A stretch of DNA of 64,000 bases from Xanthomonas arboricola (GCF_002940665.1 NZ_MIGY01000001.1:186001-250000); one strand, 5' to 3'; positions 9,825 to 19,365 are shown, counted from the stretch's first letter. The notes: generated by a model from the sequence alone, not told the origin. Made by a program: numbers and translations.

Positions 9825-10991
9825 ATGAGCCCGTCAAATTCCTCGTCCACCCCATTCGCAGATTCGATGCGTGGACAGCAACCGCAGCCGGAAGACCGCC
9901 AGTTCCCGGCGGTGCTGCAAGACCTCTACGCCACTGCCTCGCAGCGACGCGAAGGCAGCGCCGAAACCTTTGCGCCACTGCCCAACGGCTGGACGCGCAT
10001 GGACGACAGCACGCTGCAACGGGCCGGCATCGACCCCGGCCTGCTGCACGATGCCAAGAGCGGTTTCGATGCCGCGTTCTACCGCAACGAGCAGGGCCAG
10101 GTGGTGCTCGGCTTCTGCGGCACCGACGAAGGCAAGGACTGGAAGCACAACCTTGGCCAGGGCCTGGGCTTCGACGACGCGCAATACGCGTCTGCCATCC
10201 AGCTCGGCAGCCAGGCCAGGCAGGCGTTCGGCGACCAGGTGGTGATCTCGGGGCATTCGCTCGGCGGCGGCCTGGCGGCCGCGTCGGCGATGGTCAACGA
10301 CATTCCAGCCGTGACCTACAACGCCGCCGGCGTCAACGACCGCACGCTGGAGCGCCAGGGCCTGGATGCCTCGGCGGCCAAGGACTACGCCAGCAGCGAG
10401 TTGATCCGCGGCTACCACGTCAAGAACGAGATCCTCACCCATCTGCAGGAAGACAGCATCCCGCTGAAGTGGGCGATGCCCAATGCGGCCGGCCATCAGA
10501 TCGAGCTGCCGGAACCGGACCCGCTGTCGTTCGGGCAACGTCTGGTGCCGGGCATGATGTTGAAGCACCGCCTGGATCTGCACGGCATGGACTCGGTGAT
10601 GAAGGCGCAGGACATGCAAGCGCCTGGGCAGGCGCAAGGTGCAGGCAGCCAGTTGTTCAACGACGCGGTGGTGCGCCTGGACGGCCAGCGAGAACGCCTG
10701 GGCCTGCGCGACGACACCGCGTTTCTCAACACCGCCGCCAGCGTGGCCGCACGTGCGAGCAGCGACGGCCTGCAGCGGATCGATCACCTGGTGCCCAACC
10801 GCGACGGCGACAGCCTGATTGCGGTGCAAGGCCGGATGGACGACCCGGCGCATCTGCGCAGCCATGTGCAGACTGCCTCGGCGGCCAACGAGCCGGCGCA
10901 CGGCAATGTCGATCAGTTGCAGCAGCACAACCAGCAACAGTCGCAACAGGGCACGCAGCAGGAAGCGCAGCGGCGCGGCCTGCAGCAATGA
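9825..10991 (+). CDS. Probable type IV secretion lipase effector with XVIPCD (X-Tfe)
   Basis: The 388-residue protein has no signal peptide. Residues about 80-250 form an alpha/beta-hydrolase of class 3 lipase/DUF2974 type: VVLGFCGTDEGKDW, then the nucleophile elbow VISGHSLGGG (Ser145). From about residue 278 to the end is an XVIPCD-type domain, with GLQRIDHLVPNRDGDSLIAV, QGRMDDPAH and a glutamine-rich tail. XVIPCDs bind the VirD4 coupling protein of the Xanthomonas antibacterial T4SS. The likely role is phospholipid hydrolysis in rival cells. AAGGAG precedes the ATG; the lipoprotein upstream is the expected immunity partner. The X. citri XAC0574/XAC0573 phospholipase pair is a precedent (from memory). 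Confidence 0.87.
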   Translation: MSPSNSSSTPFADSMRGQQPQPEDRQFPAVLQDLYATASQRREGSAETFAPLPNGWTRMDDSTLQRAGIDPGLLHDAKSGFDAAFYRNEQGQVVLGFCGTDEGKDWKHNLGQGLGFDDAQYASAIQLGSQARQAFGDQVVISGHSLGGGLAAASAMVNDIPAVTYNAAGVNDRTLERQGLDASAAKDYASSELIRGYHVKNEILTHLQEDSIPLKWAMPNAAGHQIELPEPDPLSFGQRLVPGMMLKHRLDLHGMDSVMKAQDMQAPGQAQGAGSQLFNDAVVRLDGQRERLGLRDDTAFLNTAASVAARASSDGLQRIDHLVPNRDGDSLIAVQGRMDDPAHLRSHVQTASAANEPAHGNVDQLQQHNQQQSQQGTQQEAQRRGLQQ

Positions 10992-11176
10992 TCGCGACCG
11001 GGCACTGGCGCTGGCCAGTGCCCGCTTCGAGGTGGCTGACAACACCTCGCAAGCGCTCGCCGACGGGATGCAGCCAGTGCATCCGGCACTGCGGCAATGC
11101 GTGATACCGCGAGGTAACCCCCGGCACGTCCTGTCACACCTTCCCGACGATGCTCCCCGACCGTGCGACGGTCCGG

Positions 11177-12427
11177 TCAGCCGGCTCCCGCCATCGCGCG
11201 CAACGTGATGCCCACCAGATAGGCCAGATAGGTGCCGGTGGCGTAGCCCATCGTGCCCAGCAGCACACCGACCGGGGCCAGGGCCGGATGGAACGCAGCG
11301 GCCACCACCGGTGCCGAGGCCGGTCCACCGATATTGGACTGCGAGCCGATCGCGAAATAGAAGAACGGCACCCGCAGCAGGCGGCCCAGGCCCCACAGCA
11401 ACCCGATATGCACCGCGATCCAGATCAACCCGAGCAGGAACAGCCACGGCCGGTCCAGCAGCGCCAGCAGATCCATCTGCATGCCGATACAGGCGATCAG
11501 GAAATACAGCAGTAGCGAGCCGATCCTGGAAGCGCCAGCGCCTTCCAGCGAACGCGCGCGGGTGAAGCTCAGCAGCAAGCCGATACTGGTCGCCAGCACT
11601 ACGACCCACACGAACGGCGTGTCCAGGCTGAACTGGCTGGACCAGCCCAGGTGAGCCTTGCACCACGCGGCCAGCGGATTGGCCAATGCGTGCGCCAGCC
11701 CGACCCCGCCGAACGCCACCGCCACGATCACCATCAGATCGGCCAGGCTGGGAATGCGCGCGTGCTCGGCCTGGAAACGCGCCATGCGCTCCTGCAGGGA
11801 ATCCAGCGCGCGGGTATCGGCGCCGCTGCGCGCATCGATGCTGCGTGCGCGACCGGCCAGGACGATCAGAACCGCCATCCATACATAACCGACGCCCACA
11901 TCCACCACCGCAAACTGCCCGAACGTGGTGGCGTCCACATCGAATACCTCGCGCATCGCCAGCATGTTGGCCCCACCGCCGATCCAACTGCCCGCCAACG
12001 CGGCCATGCCGGCCCAGGTATCGCCCGCCACCGTGGCCGGATGCACCCAGCCCATTACCCAGAACGCCGCCACCGCCCCCAGCATGATGCTCAGCGACGC
12101 GCCCAGATACATGACGACCAGCTTAGGGCCCAGTTTCAGGATGGCGCCCAGATCGATGCTCAGCGTGAGCAGGATCAACGCGGCCGGCAGCAGCACGTCG
12201 CGTGCGATGGGGTTGTACAGGCGGGTATTGGCACCGTCGATCAGGCCAACGGTGTTGTAGATGCCGGGCAGCAGGTAACACAGCAGCAGCGCCGGCACCA
12301 CGGCATAGACGCGTCGCCACAGCCCCTGCTCGCGCGACGAGGTCCAGAACACCGCCCCCAATGTCGCGGCGATCAGGCCGAACACGACGATATCGTTTTG
12401 GATCAGTGCAGAACCGGCGACGTTCAC
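11177..12427 (-). CDS. DUF819 family membrane protein, transporter-like
   Basis: The product (416 residues from the chosen start) is a polytopic inner-membrane protein with about ten hydrophobic segments. It shows family landmarks LIQNDIVVFGLIAATLGAVF near the start, AGSWIGGGANMLAM in the middle and IGSQSNIGGPASAPVVAAAF near the end. The repeated GG/N-containing loops suggest an inverted-repeat transporter fold. The substrate is unknown. The frame is open to 12565, but the family normally begins just before LIQND, and GTG 12427 is the closest start. It has no obvious ribosome site, so the start is uncertain. Confidence 0.82.
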   Translation of the reverse strand: MNVAGSALIQNDIVVFGLIAATLGAVFWTSSREQGLWRRVYAVVPALLLCYLLPGIYNTVGLIDGANTRLYNPIARDVLLPAALILLTLSIDLGAILKLGPKLVVMYLGASLSIMLGAVAAFWVMGWVHPATVAGDTWAGMAALAGSWIGGGANMLAMREVFDVDATTFGQFAVVDVGVGYVWMAVLIVLAGRARSIDARSGADTRALDSLQERMARFQAEHARIPSLADLMVIVAVAFGGVGLAHALANPLAAWCKAHLGWSSQFSLDTPFVWVVVLATSIGLLLSFTRARSLEGAGASRIGSLLLYFLIACIGMQMDLLALLDRPWLFLLGLIWIAVHIGLLWGLGRLLRVPFFYFAIGSQSNIGGPASAPVVAAAFHPALAPVGVLLGTMGYATGTYLAYLVGITLRAMAGAG

Positions 12428-12650
12428 TAGGGCGGCATTCTCGACAAAGGACCGCCAAGGTGCGGATCGCAGCAAGGATGGCCGATCGGCTGCATCCAGT
12501 CGACTGGATACCCGGGCAGGGAAGTGCGGCGTGACTACAAGGCCGCCGGCTTGGCGCATCCGCACACGTTGCCGGGCACACGCAGTTCCCCGCCTCGCCC
12601 GGGCGGATCGTCATCGCTTGCCGCACGATCCCCGCAAGGGGCTGGCTCGC

Positions 12651-12866
12651 TCAGCCGTAGCGACGTACCACGCGGTCGCCTGCGGCGGTCTTCAACACCA
12701 CGTCGCTGGGCTGACCGGTGGTCAGACAATGCAGCTTGGCCATCAATTCGGCATTTTCCAGCGCGCCCTGCTCGCGTAGATAACGCAGCGGCGACCACTG
12801 CGGCCGGGTCACCCACCAACCGCCCTGTTCCGGGTGAATACGGACAACATAGCGTGACTCGTCCAT
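12651..12866 (-). CDS. Small DUF2188-like protein
   Basis: The 71-residue protein begins MDESRYVVRIHPEQGGWWVT and ends with LKTAAGDRVVRRYG. The pattern (Y-V-V near the start, GGWWV, a helical segment with ELMAKL, then a DG/GD-R turn near the end) resembles DUF2188-type small proteins, whose role is unknown. ATG 12866 is chosen because the longer frame to 12953 has an atypical N-terminus. No operon partner is evident; the DUF819 gene lies 220 bases downstream on the same strand. Confidence 0.6.
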   Translation of the reverse strand: MDESRYVVRIHPEQGGWWVTRPQWSPLRYLREQGALENAELMAKLHCLTTGQPSDVVLKTAAGDRVVRRYG

Positions 12867-13099
12867 CAGAGCCTCCGGCCGGCGCATGCAGCGATGGAAC
12901 GACGGAAACGGGCAGCGTGTGAAGGCGCAGCGCACCGACGGCGGGAGGGCCATGGCCCGGTCAGGGATGCCGGCGTGCCCTTACTCAAGGGGCCGCGGGA
13001 GAGTGGCCAAAGGCCCCGCGTCCGGCATAGCCAGAATGTCTTTTCGCTCATACAAACGCCGTCGGGCGGACACTGGCACAAAGGTAGGAAAATTCTTAC

Positions 13100-13128
13100 A
13101 TGACACCGATCAGAGCTGGCGCTAAATT
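13100..13128 (+). promoter_or_regulatory. Candidate sigma70-type promoter
   Basis: ATGACA (five of six matches to TTGACA) and TAAATT (four of six to TATAAT) are separated by exactly 17 bases. The pair points at the truncated frame at 13229, about 100 bases downstream. There is no independent support. Confidence 0.3.
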
Positions 13129-13228
13129 CGCGTTCGAGCGGCACGTACACGTCGCAGATGGCCGTCGACGGGCGCAGACGGCGCGGGGACATTCGTCGCT
13201 CTTGAAGATGCCTTGGGGGAGACGTCGC

Positions 13229-13324
13229 ATGCATCTGCTCAGGAAGTTCCAGTTTCCGGTCAAGACCGCAATGGTGGTGGGCTATGTCCTGGTGATCAGG
13301 GAAGCGATCGTGCTGTGGTCCTGA
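13229..13324 (+). pseudogene. Possible truncated N-terminus of a membrane signalling protein
   Basis: A 31-codon frame reads MHLLRKFQFPVKTAMVVGYV and ends in VLWS then stop. A basic, aromatic start followed by a hydrophobic stretch resembles the cytosolic lead and first membrane helix of methyl-accepting chemotaxis or GGDEF proteins. No continuation is found in any frame downstream, since the MocA-like gene begins on the other strand 55 bases later. It may be a remnant or a genuine small membrane protein. Confidence 0.3.
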
Positions 13325-13379
13325 TACCGCTCTGTCTCCAGGCTGCCGTATAGCGATTAGCGGCACCCGTCACGGTGTC

Positions 13380-13988
13380 TCAATCCGCATCCACCCAGCC
13401 ACGCTGTTGCGCTGCGACCAGGTCGGCGGGCGTGTCCACGTCCAATGCGAGCGCCGGGGCGCTGATGCAGCCCAATGTCTGCACGTCCAGGCTGGCGAAC
13501 AAGCCACGCAGGCCGCTGTCGCCCTGGAGCGGCACATCGGCCCAGGCCGTGTGGGACACCACCGCGGGGATGCCGCGCACACCGGCATACCCGCTGGTGG
13601 CACATCCGGATGCGGCACGGTCAGCCTCTTCCAGCAAGGCGCGCAGATGCGGCGTGTCCAGCGCGGGCTGATCGCACCCCAGGATCAGGCTGCGCCTCAG
13701 CGACGTATCGTCCTGCACATGCTGGCGCAGCGCAGCCAGACTGGAGCCCATGCCGGCGGCCCACTCGGAATGACGTAGCACTTCCACGTCCAGACCTTGC
13801 AGGACATCGGTCAACGCGTCGGCATCGGCGCCCAGCACCACCACGCAGCGACGTGGCGCCGTCTGCAGCGCGATGCGCGCGAAACGCCGCAACAACGGTT
13901 CGCCCTCGCGCAGCAGCAATTGTTTGGAGCGCCCCAGCCGGCGTCCTGCACCCGCGGCGAGCAGCAGCGCAACGTGATCGCTACTCAT
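13380..13988 (-). CDS. MocA-like molybdenum cofactor cytidylyltransferase
   Basis: The 202-residue protein is a MobA-like nucleotidyltransferase. It starts MSSDHVALLLAAGAGRRLGRSKQLL, the signature of CTP- or GTP-binding cofactor transferases, with ILGCDQPALDTPHL (metal-binding aspartate) and LDVDTPADL later. MocA enzymes turn molybdopterin-Mo into its cytosine dinucleotide form, the cofactor used by aldehyde oxidoreductases of the xanthine oxidase family. The aldehyde oxidoreductase operon lies just upstream on the same strand, which fits this role. About 530 bases separate it from the XdhC gene. An in-frame start at 14066 is less likely. Confidence 0.85.
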   Translation of the reverse strand: MSSDHVALLLAAGAGRRLGRSKQLLLREGEPLLRRFARIALQTAPRRCVVVLGADADALTDVLQGLDVEVLRHSEWAAGMGSSLAALRQHVQDDTSLRRSLILGCDQPALDTPHLRALLEEADRAASGCATSGYAGVRGIPAVVSHTAWADVPLQGDSGLRGLFASLDVQTLGCISAPALALDVDTPADLVAAQQRGWVDAD

Positions 13989-14515
13989 GCGTCGGATGCC
14001 ATCGCGCGAAGCGCACACCGGCGCGCGGTCGGCAGCATCGGACCCGAATCGAAAAGTGCATTGCACGGGGTTGCGTCTGGACGAACGATAATGGCTGACG
14101 ACGGCAATCGAGCTGCGTCGCAGGAGACGTCGGCATAGTGATCAAGTAATTCGGTCATGGCGACGTGGCGTGCATATTGGAGATGCGCCAGCCTAAAGAT
14201 GTAACTGTGCGCGCAGAGTGACTAAATGCAATGCACTTACCGGACGCGAGTAACGCTCACGCTACAGCAGGGATTTCATCGGCTGATTGCCGGCGCTGGA
14301 TGGCGCAGTTATTGTCATCCGGGAGGCGCAGCAGGTAAATGCATGCCTTATAAGACATATCAAAAATTACTTTTTTACAAATCAATCGCTTCAGTGCAGA
14401 AACTTATCCGGCAACCACGCACCAACAGTGTTGGCGACTGAATATTGAAATTCACATTGAAGTGAATGCAAACGCGACTGAGGCTTCCCTGCCCGCTCGC
14501 AGGGCAGCAACAGAC
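13989..14515. other. AT-rich gap between mocA-like gene and the XdhC gene
   Basis: Bases from about 14110 to 14460 are distinctly richer in A and T than the flanks, with runs such as TCAAAAATTACTTTTTTAC. A 71-codon plus-strand frame at 14226-14441 crosses it but resembles nothing I know and has no ribosome site. A small inverted repeat TTCAC-ATTGAA-GTGAA lies at 14451-14466. The composition suggests foreign or relaxed DNA inserted within what is otherwise an oxidoreductase cluster. Confidence 0.45.
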
Positions 14516-15529
14516 TCAGCCAGCCACTGCAGCTGCCTGCCCATCGGCAACCGCCTGAGTGGCTTCGGCAATGATGCCCAGCGCAATCGTATGCGGTGAG
14601 GAGCGCCCCATGCGCCAGCCCGCCGGCAGCCGCAATCTGGCCAGGGCGACATCGTCATGCCCGAGCGCACGCAGTGCCTGCAGGCGTGCCTTACGTTTCT
14701 GGCGGCTGCCCAGAATGCCGATGCAGGCAGCCCTGGAGGCAAGCCCCCGACAGGCGACCTGCAGATCGCTGTCGCCGTCGTGCGCGAGGCTGTACAGCGC
14801 AGTGTCCGCATCCAGATGCAGATCCTGCAGCGCTTCGCCCAACGTACGGCGATCGTAATGGTCCGCGGCCAGTCCCGGCGGTGGTTCGCTGGGTCCATGC
14901 GGACGCAGCACACGTACCTCGATGCCCATCTGGCTGGCAAGCGACACCAGTACCAGCAGCGCAGGATCGGCACCGACCAGCACCAGCCGTAACGGGGGCC
15001 GATGCGTGCGCAGGAATTCGTCGGGACGCAGGTCCTGCATATTGACCGGATAACGGACTGCGCCAGTGATCCGATCCAGCGCGACATGAAACGGGCGACG
15101 ATGCTGGCGCGCATTGCGCCAGCGTGCCAGATGCTCGCCCAGGTCCTGCACCGGCCAGACCAGCACGCCGATACGGCCGCCACAGCTGAGCTGGATATCC
15201 AGCACCTGACTGCCTTCGCCGTAGTCCAGCCAGCGTGGAGTACCGTCGCGCAGGGCAGCGATGGCCTCGTGCGCCACTGCGGCCTCCACGCACCCGCCCG
15301 AAACGTAGCCGGCCACCCGGCCGTCGGCGCTGATGGCCATCTCGCTCCCCAACGGTCGCGGCGAGGAGCCTTGCACCTCGATCAGCGTGGCAATGGCCAC
15401 ACGCTGCCCCGCTCGGTGCCAGGCGCTCAGCGTGGGCAGCAGGTCATCGTGCAGGGCATAGCTCGGCCATGCCGGCCACGCCGGCTCGGCCGGCGCCGCA
15501 TGCGTGACTGGGGCCACCACTGCGCTCAC
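14516..15529 (-). CDS. XdhC-family molybdenum cofactor insertion protein (PaoD-like)
   Basis: The 337-residue protein has the XdhC N-terminal domain (ATLIEVQGSSPRPLGSEMAI, then GYVSGGCVE, with the cysteine and GG loop) and a C-terminal Rossmann-like half (LVLVGADPALLVLVSLA, GILGSRQKRKARLQAL). Such chaperones bind the mature molybdenum cofactor, add the terminal sulfur ligand and insert it into xanthine oxidase family enzymes. It starts at GTG, overlapping the stop of the upstream large subunit by four bases (GTGA), so it is the last gene of the operon and dedicated to it. Confidence 0.9.
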   Translation of the reverse strand: MSAVVAPVTHAAPAEPAWPAWPSYALHDDLLPTLSAWHRAGQRVAIATLIEVQGSSPRPLGSEMAISADGRVAGYVSGGCVEAAVAHEAIAALRDGTPRWLDYGEGSQVLDIQLSCGGRIGVLVWPVQDLGEHLARWRNARQHRRPFHVALDRITGAVRYPVNMQDLRPDEFLRTHRPPLRLVLVGADPALLVLVSLASQMGIEVRVLRPHGPSEPPPGLAADHYDRRTLGEALQDLHLDADTALYSLAHDGDSDLQVACRGLASRAACIGILGSRQKRKARLQALRALGHDDVALARLRLPAGWRMGRSSPHTIALGIIAEATQAVADGQAAAVAG

Positions 15530-17733
15530 GCGCGCAGCAACTCGGGCAGATGCGGGAGCAGCTTGTCCAGCGTGACCGGGTAATCGCGGACGCGCACGCC
15601 GGTGGCGTTGTAGACCGCATTGGCGATCGCCGCCGCCACCCCGCAGATGCCCAGCTCGCCGACGCCCTTGGCCTTCATCGGCGACGACATCGGGTCGCTT
15701 TCTTCCAGGAAGATCACGTCCTGATGCGGGATGTCCGCATGCACCGGCACTTCATAACCGGCCAGGTCGTGATTGACGAAAAAGCCCAGCCGCTTGTCGA
15801 CCGCCAGCTCTTCCATCAGGGCCGCACCCGCGCCCATGGTCATGCCACCGATGACCTGGCTGCGCGCAGACTTGGGGTTGAGGATGCGCCCGGCCGCGCA
15901 CACCGCCAGCATGCGGCGGATGCGCACCTCGGCAGTGGCGATATCCACGCCGACTTCAACAAAGTGCGCGCCGAAGGTCGACAGCTGATGCGTCTTGGAA
16001 AGTTCGCCGAACTCGATCTTGTCCTCCACCACCAAGGCGCCATTGGCCGCGGCATCACCGAGCGGGATGCGCTTGCCGCCGGCACGCACGTGGCTGTCGG
16101 CGAATTCAGCCTTGGCCGGGTCCAGCCCCAACTGCTTGGCGACGGCTTCGCGCAGTTTCACTGCCGCGGCATACACGCCGGCAGTGGAACTGTTCGCACC
16201 CCACTGGCCGCCGGAACCGGCCGAAGCAGGGAAGCTGGAATCGCCCAGCCGCACGTCCACCCAATCCAGCGGCACGCCCATCATCTCTGCGGCGGTCTGC
16301 GCAATGATGGTGTAGGAGCCGGTGCCGATATCGGTCATGTCGGTTTCCACCACCACCCGGCCGCCCTGCTCCAGCCGCATGCGCGCGCCGGAGGTCATCA
16401 CCGGCGCATTGCGGAATGCGGCCGCCACGCCCATGCCCACCAACCAGCGCCCATCGCGGTTGCTGGCCGGCTTGGCCTTGCGCTTGGACCACGCGAAACG
16501 CGTTGCGCCATCTTCCAGGCACCTGACCAACTGACGCTGCGAGAACGGACGCTGCGGGCTTTCCGGATCCACCTGGGTGTCGTTGACGATACGGAACTTG
16601 ACCGGGTCCATGTCCAGCTTCTCGGCCATCTCGTCCATGGCCACTTCCAGTGCCATCAGGCCCGGCGCTTCGCCGGGCGCACGCATCGCATTGCCTTCTG
16701 GCAGATCGAGCACGGCCAGGCGTGTGGAAATCAGGCGATTGGCACCGGCGTACAGCAACTGGGTCTGCGCGGCCGCGATTTCCGGTCCGCCCTCGGGCAG
16801 GTCGCCGGACCAGCTCTCGTGCGCGATCGCGGTGATCTTGCCATCGCGCTGTGCACCGATACGGATGCGCTGCACGGTGGCCGGGCGATGCGTGGTGTTG
16901 TTGAAGATCAGCGGCCGCGGCAGCATCACCTTGACCGGGCGTCCGACCTGGCGCGCGGCCAGCGAGGCGAGCACCGCATCGGCACGCAGGAACAATTTAC
17001 CGCCGAAGCCGCCACCGATATACGGCGACATCAGACGCACGTTTTCGCGCGGGATCCCCAGCGTCGTGGCCAGATCGCCCGCGCTCCAGTCGATCATCTG
17101 ATTGGAGGTCCACACGCTCAGCTTGTCGCCTTCCCACATGGCGATCGATGCGTGCGGCTCCATCATCGCGTGCGAATGATCGGGCGTGGTGTATTCGGCA
17201 TCTAGCTGCACCGGCGCTGCCACGAAGGCGCTATCGAAATTGCCGACTGCACTGTTCGGCGCCCCGCCCTCCTTGGTGACCTTGGCGCCATCGCGTGCCT
17301 TTTCCAGATCGTAGGCGCCGACATGGCGAGCGTAGTCGACCTTGATCAGCTGGCCTGCGGCACGCGCCTGCTCGAAGGTTTCGGCAACCACCACCGCAAT
17401 GGCCTGGTGGTAATGCTGGATCTCCGGACCGCCCAGCAACCTGGCCGTGTTGTATTTGCCTTTCTGCAACTTGCCCGCATTCTGCGCGGTGACAATGCCA
17501 AGCACGCCGGGCGCATTGCGCGCCGCGCTCAGATCGATGCTGCGAATGCTGCCCTTGGAGATGCCGGCGCCCACGATATGGCCGTAGGCGGCACGTCCAG
17601 GCAGATCGTGATGCTCGTACGCATACGGCGCCAGCCCGGTGGTCTTGAGCGGACCGTCGATACGATCGACCGGCTTGCCGACGACCTTGAGCCGGTCGAT
17701 GGGATTGGTACTGGCGGGAGTGTCGAATTTCAT
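15526..17733 (-). CDS. Aldehyde oxidoreductase molybdenum-binding subunit (PaoC-like)
   Basis: This is the large subunit of a xanthine-oxidase-family enzyme that probably oxidises aldehydes to acids in the periplasm. The 735-residue length matches PaoC (YagR). Visible landmarks are VVAETFEQARAAG, MMEPHASIAMWEGDKL, YIGGGFGGKLFLRADAV, NAMRAPGEAPG for cofactor contact, and near the end KGVGELGICGVAAAIANAV, with the catalytic glutamate in GVGELG. There is no signal peptide, as expected for a subunit that is exported with the Tat-signal small subunit. One base separates its start from the stop of the FAD subunit gene. Confidence 0.92.
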   Translation of the reverse strand: MKFDTPASTNPIDRLKVVGKPVDRIDGPLKTTGLAPYAYEHHDLPGRAAYGHIVGAGISKGSIRSIDLSAARNAPGVLGIVTAQNAGKLQKGKYNTARLLGGPEIQHYHQAIAVVVAETFEQARAAGQLIKVDYARHVGAYDLEKARDGAKVTKEGGAPNSAVGNFDSAFVAAPVQLDAEYTTPDHSHAMMEPHASIAMWEGDKLSVWTSNQMIDWSAGDLATTLGIPRENVRLMSPYIGGGFGGKLFLRADAVLASLAARQVGRPVKVMLPRPLIFNNTTHRPATVQRIRIGAQRDGKITAIAHESWSGDLPEGGPEIAAAQTQLLYAGANRLISTRLAVLDLPEGNAMRAPGEAPGLMALEVAMDEMAEKLDMDPVKFRIVNDTQVDPESPQRPFSQRQLVRCLEDGATRFAWSKRKAKPASNRDGRWLVGMGVAAAFRNAPVMTSGARMRLEQGGRVVVETDMTDIGTGSYTIIAQTAAEMMGVPLDWVDVRLGDSSFPASAGSGGQWGANSSTAGVYAAAVKLREAVAKQLGLDPAKAEFADSHVRAGGKRIPLGDAAANGALVVEDKIEFGELSKTHQLSTFGAHFVEVGVDIATAEVRIRRMLAVCAAGRILNPKSARSQVIGGMTMGAGAALMEELAVDKRLGFFVNHDLAGYEVPVHADIPHQDVIFLEESDPMSSPMKAKGVGELGICGVAAAIANAVYNATGVRVRDYPVTLDKLLPHLPELLRA

Positions 17734-17734
17734 A

Positions 17735-18685
17735 TCAGGCCCTCGTCTCGGCCAGGACCGCGGTCAAGGCGCGCTCGACCAGCGGCAGCTTGAAGGCGTT
17801 GTGTTCGGTAGGTCGTGCGCCGTCGAGCAGCACGGAGGCAATTGCACGCGCGCCCTGGCGCGACTGCGCTTCGGCCGCCTCGCTGCGCCACGGCTTGTGG
17901 GCGACACCGCCTACGCCGACACGCAGGCTGCCATCGCGCTGCACGACCGCTGCAACCGACACCAGGGCGAATGCGTAGGAAGCGCGATCGCGCACCTTGC
18001 GATAGACATGCGTGCCGCCGAGCGGCTTGGGCAGGCTCACCGCCGTGATCAGTTCGCCGCGTTCCAGCACGGTTTCCAGGTGCGGCGTCTTGCCGGGCGC
18101 ACGATAGAACTCGGACAACGGCACCGCTCGTATCTGTCCATCCGGACGCACCGTCTCGACCACCGCGTCCAGGACGCGCATGGCAACGGCCATGTCGCTG
18201 GGGTGGGTGGCGATGCACTCTTCGCTTGCGCCGATCACCGCCAGCTGCCGGTTGAAGCCACCGATCGCCGCGCAACCGCTGCCCGGCAGGCGCTTGTTGC
18301 ACGGCTGATTGGTATCGTAGAAATACGGGCAACGTGTGCGTTGCAGCAAGTTGCCTGCGGTGGTGGCGCGATTACGCAGCTGCCCCGACGCACCTGCCAG
18401 CAATGCGCGCGATAGCACGGCGTAATCGCGACGCACACGGGCATCGGCTGCCAGATCGGTATTGCGCACCAGGGCGCCGATGCGCAGGCCGCCGTCCGGC
18501 GGTTCCTCGATGGTATCCAGACTCAGTCCGTTGACATCGATCAGATGCGAAGGCGTCTCGATCTGCAGTTTCATCAGATCGAGCAGGTTTGTGCCGCCTG
18601 CGATGAACTTGGCATCCGGCTGGCGCGCAGCCTTGGCCGCGGCGTCGGAGGGCGAGGCGGCGCGTTCGTAGCTAAACGCCTTCAT
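17735..18685 (-). CDS. Aldehyde oxidoreductase FAD-binding subunit (PaoB-like)
   Basis: The 316-residue medium subunit passes electrons via FAD. It shows [15 protein letters not shown] and [10 protein letters not shown] for FAD binding, and [20 protein letters not shown]. The segment [22 protein letters not shown] has the cysteine spacing of the extra [4Fe-4S] cluster found in PaoB but absent from most relatives. Its ATG overlaps the stop of the upstream [2Fe-2S] subunit by four bases. The frame is open further upstream, but MKAFSYERA is the family start. Confidence 0.92.
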   Translation of the reverse strand: MKAFSYERAASPSDAAAKAARQPDAKFIAGGTNLLDLMKLQIETPSHLIDVNGLSLDTIEEPPDGGLRIGALVRNTDLAADARVRRDYAVLSRALLAGASGQLRNRATTAGNLLQRTRCPYFYDTNQPCNKRLPGSGCAAIGGFNRQLAVIGASEECIATHPSDMAVAMRVLDAVVETVRPDGQIRAVPLSEFYRAPGKTPHLETVLERGELITAVSLPKPLGGTHVYRKVRDRASYAFALVSVAAVVQRDGSLRVGVGGVAHKPWRSEAAEAQSRQGARAIASVLLDGARPTEHNAFKLPLVERALTAVLAETRA

Positions 18686-19332
18686 GCGTACTCTCCCGCA
18701 ACATCGTTGATCGCATCGACGATGTTGGAGTACGCGCCGCAACGGCAGATGTTGCCGCTCATCCGCTCCTGCAATTCCGGCGTGGTGAGCCTGGTCTTGC
18801 CGGTCAGATCCTCGGTGACATGGCTGGGGATGCCGCGCTTGACTTCGTCCAGTACCGCCACCGCCGAACAGATCTGCCCAGGCGTGCAGTAGCCGCACTG
18901 ATATCCATCGTGCTTGACGAAGGCCGCCTGCATCGGATGCAGCTTGTCCGGCGTGCCCAGGCCTTCGATGGTGGTGATCTTGCCGCCCTGATGCATCACC
19001 GCCAACGACAGGCAGGAGTTCATCCGCTGTCCATCGACGATCACGGTACAGGCACCGCATTGGCCATGGTCGCAGCCTTTCTTGGTGCCGGTCAGATGCA
19101 GGTGTTCGCGCAGGGCATCGAGCAGCGTGGTGCGATTGTCCAGCGTCAGGGTCACTGGCTTTCCGTTGACCTCGAACGCGACCTGGCTCGATGCATTGGC
19201 AGGCTCGACCGCCTGCCGGTGCGACATCGCCTTGCCTGCAGTCACGGCCATCGACTGGTTTGCGGCAACGCTGGCTGCTGATGCCGTGCCAGCGATCAGT
19301 ATCTCGCGACGGGTCATCTTGATCTCTCTCAT
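18682..19332 (-). CDS. Aldehyde oxidoreductase [2Fe-2S] subunit (PaoA-like), Tat-exported
   Basis: The 216-residue small subunit carries two [2Fe-2S] clusters: [21 protein letters not shown] near the middle and [12 protein letters not shown] with CRCGAY near the end. The N-terminus [20 protein letters not shown] has a twin-arginine pair before a hydrophobic stretch, so it should carry the folded complex to the periplasm. ATG 19332 has a GGAG nine bases before it, which supports it over the longer start at 19365. It leads a tight operon with the FAD, molybdenum and XdhC genes. Confidence 0.9.
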   Translation of the reverse strand: MREIKMTRREILIAGTASAASVAANQSMAVTAGKAMSHRQAVEPANASSQVAFEVNGKPVTLTLDNRTTLLDALREHLHLTGTKKGCDHGQCGACTVIVDGQRMNSCLSLAVMHQGGKITTIEGLGTPDKLHPMQAAFVKHDGYQCGYCTPGQICSAVAVLDEVKRGIPSHVTEDLTGKTRLTTPELQERMSGNICRCGAYSNIVDAINDVAGEYA

Positions 19333-19365
19333 GGCTGGCATCTCCAACAATGCTGGCTTATACAT

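Larger units (their letters stand above)
12867..13379. other. Gap holding a candidate promoter and a truncated reading frame
   Basis: No intact gene is supported. The interval contains a promoter-like pair (13100-13128) and a 31-codon frame at 13229, both listed separately. The part from 12960 to 13090 has paired runs (GGGGCCGCGGG and AAGGCCCCGCG) that could form a hairpin. Confidence 0.4.

Noticed and set aside
14226-14441. 71-codon frame in the AT-rich gap
   Set aside because: No ribosome site, no family resemblance and no neighbour context; kept only as part of the gap description.
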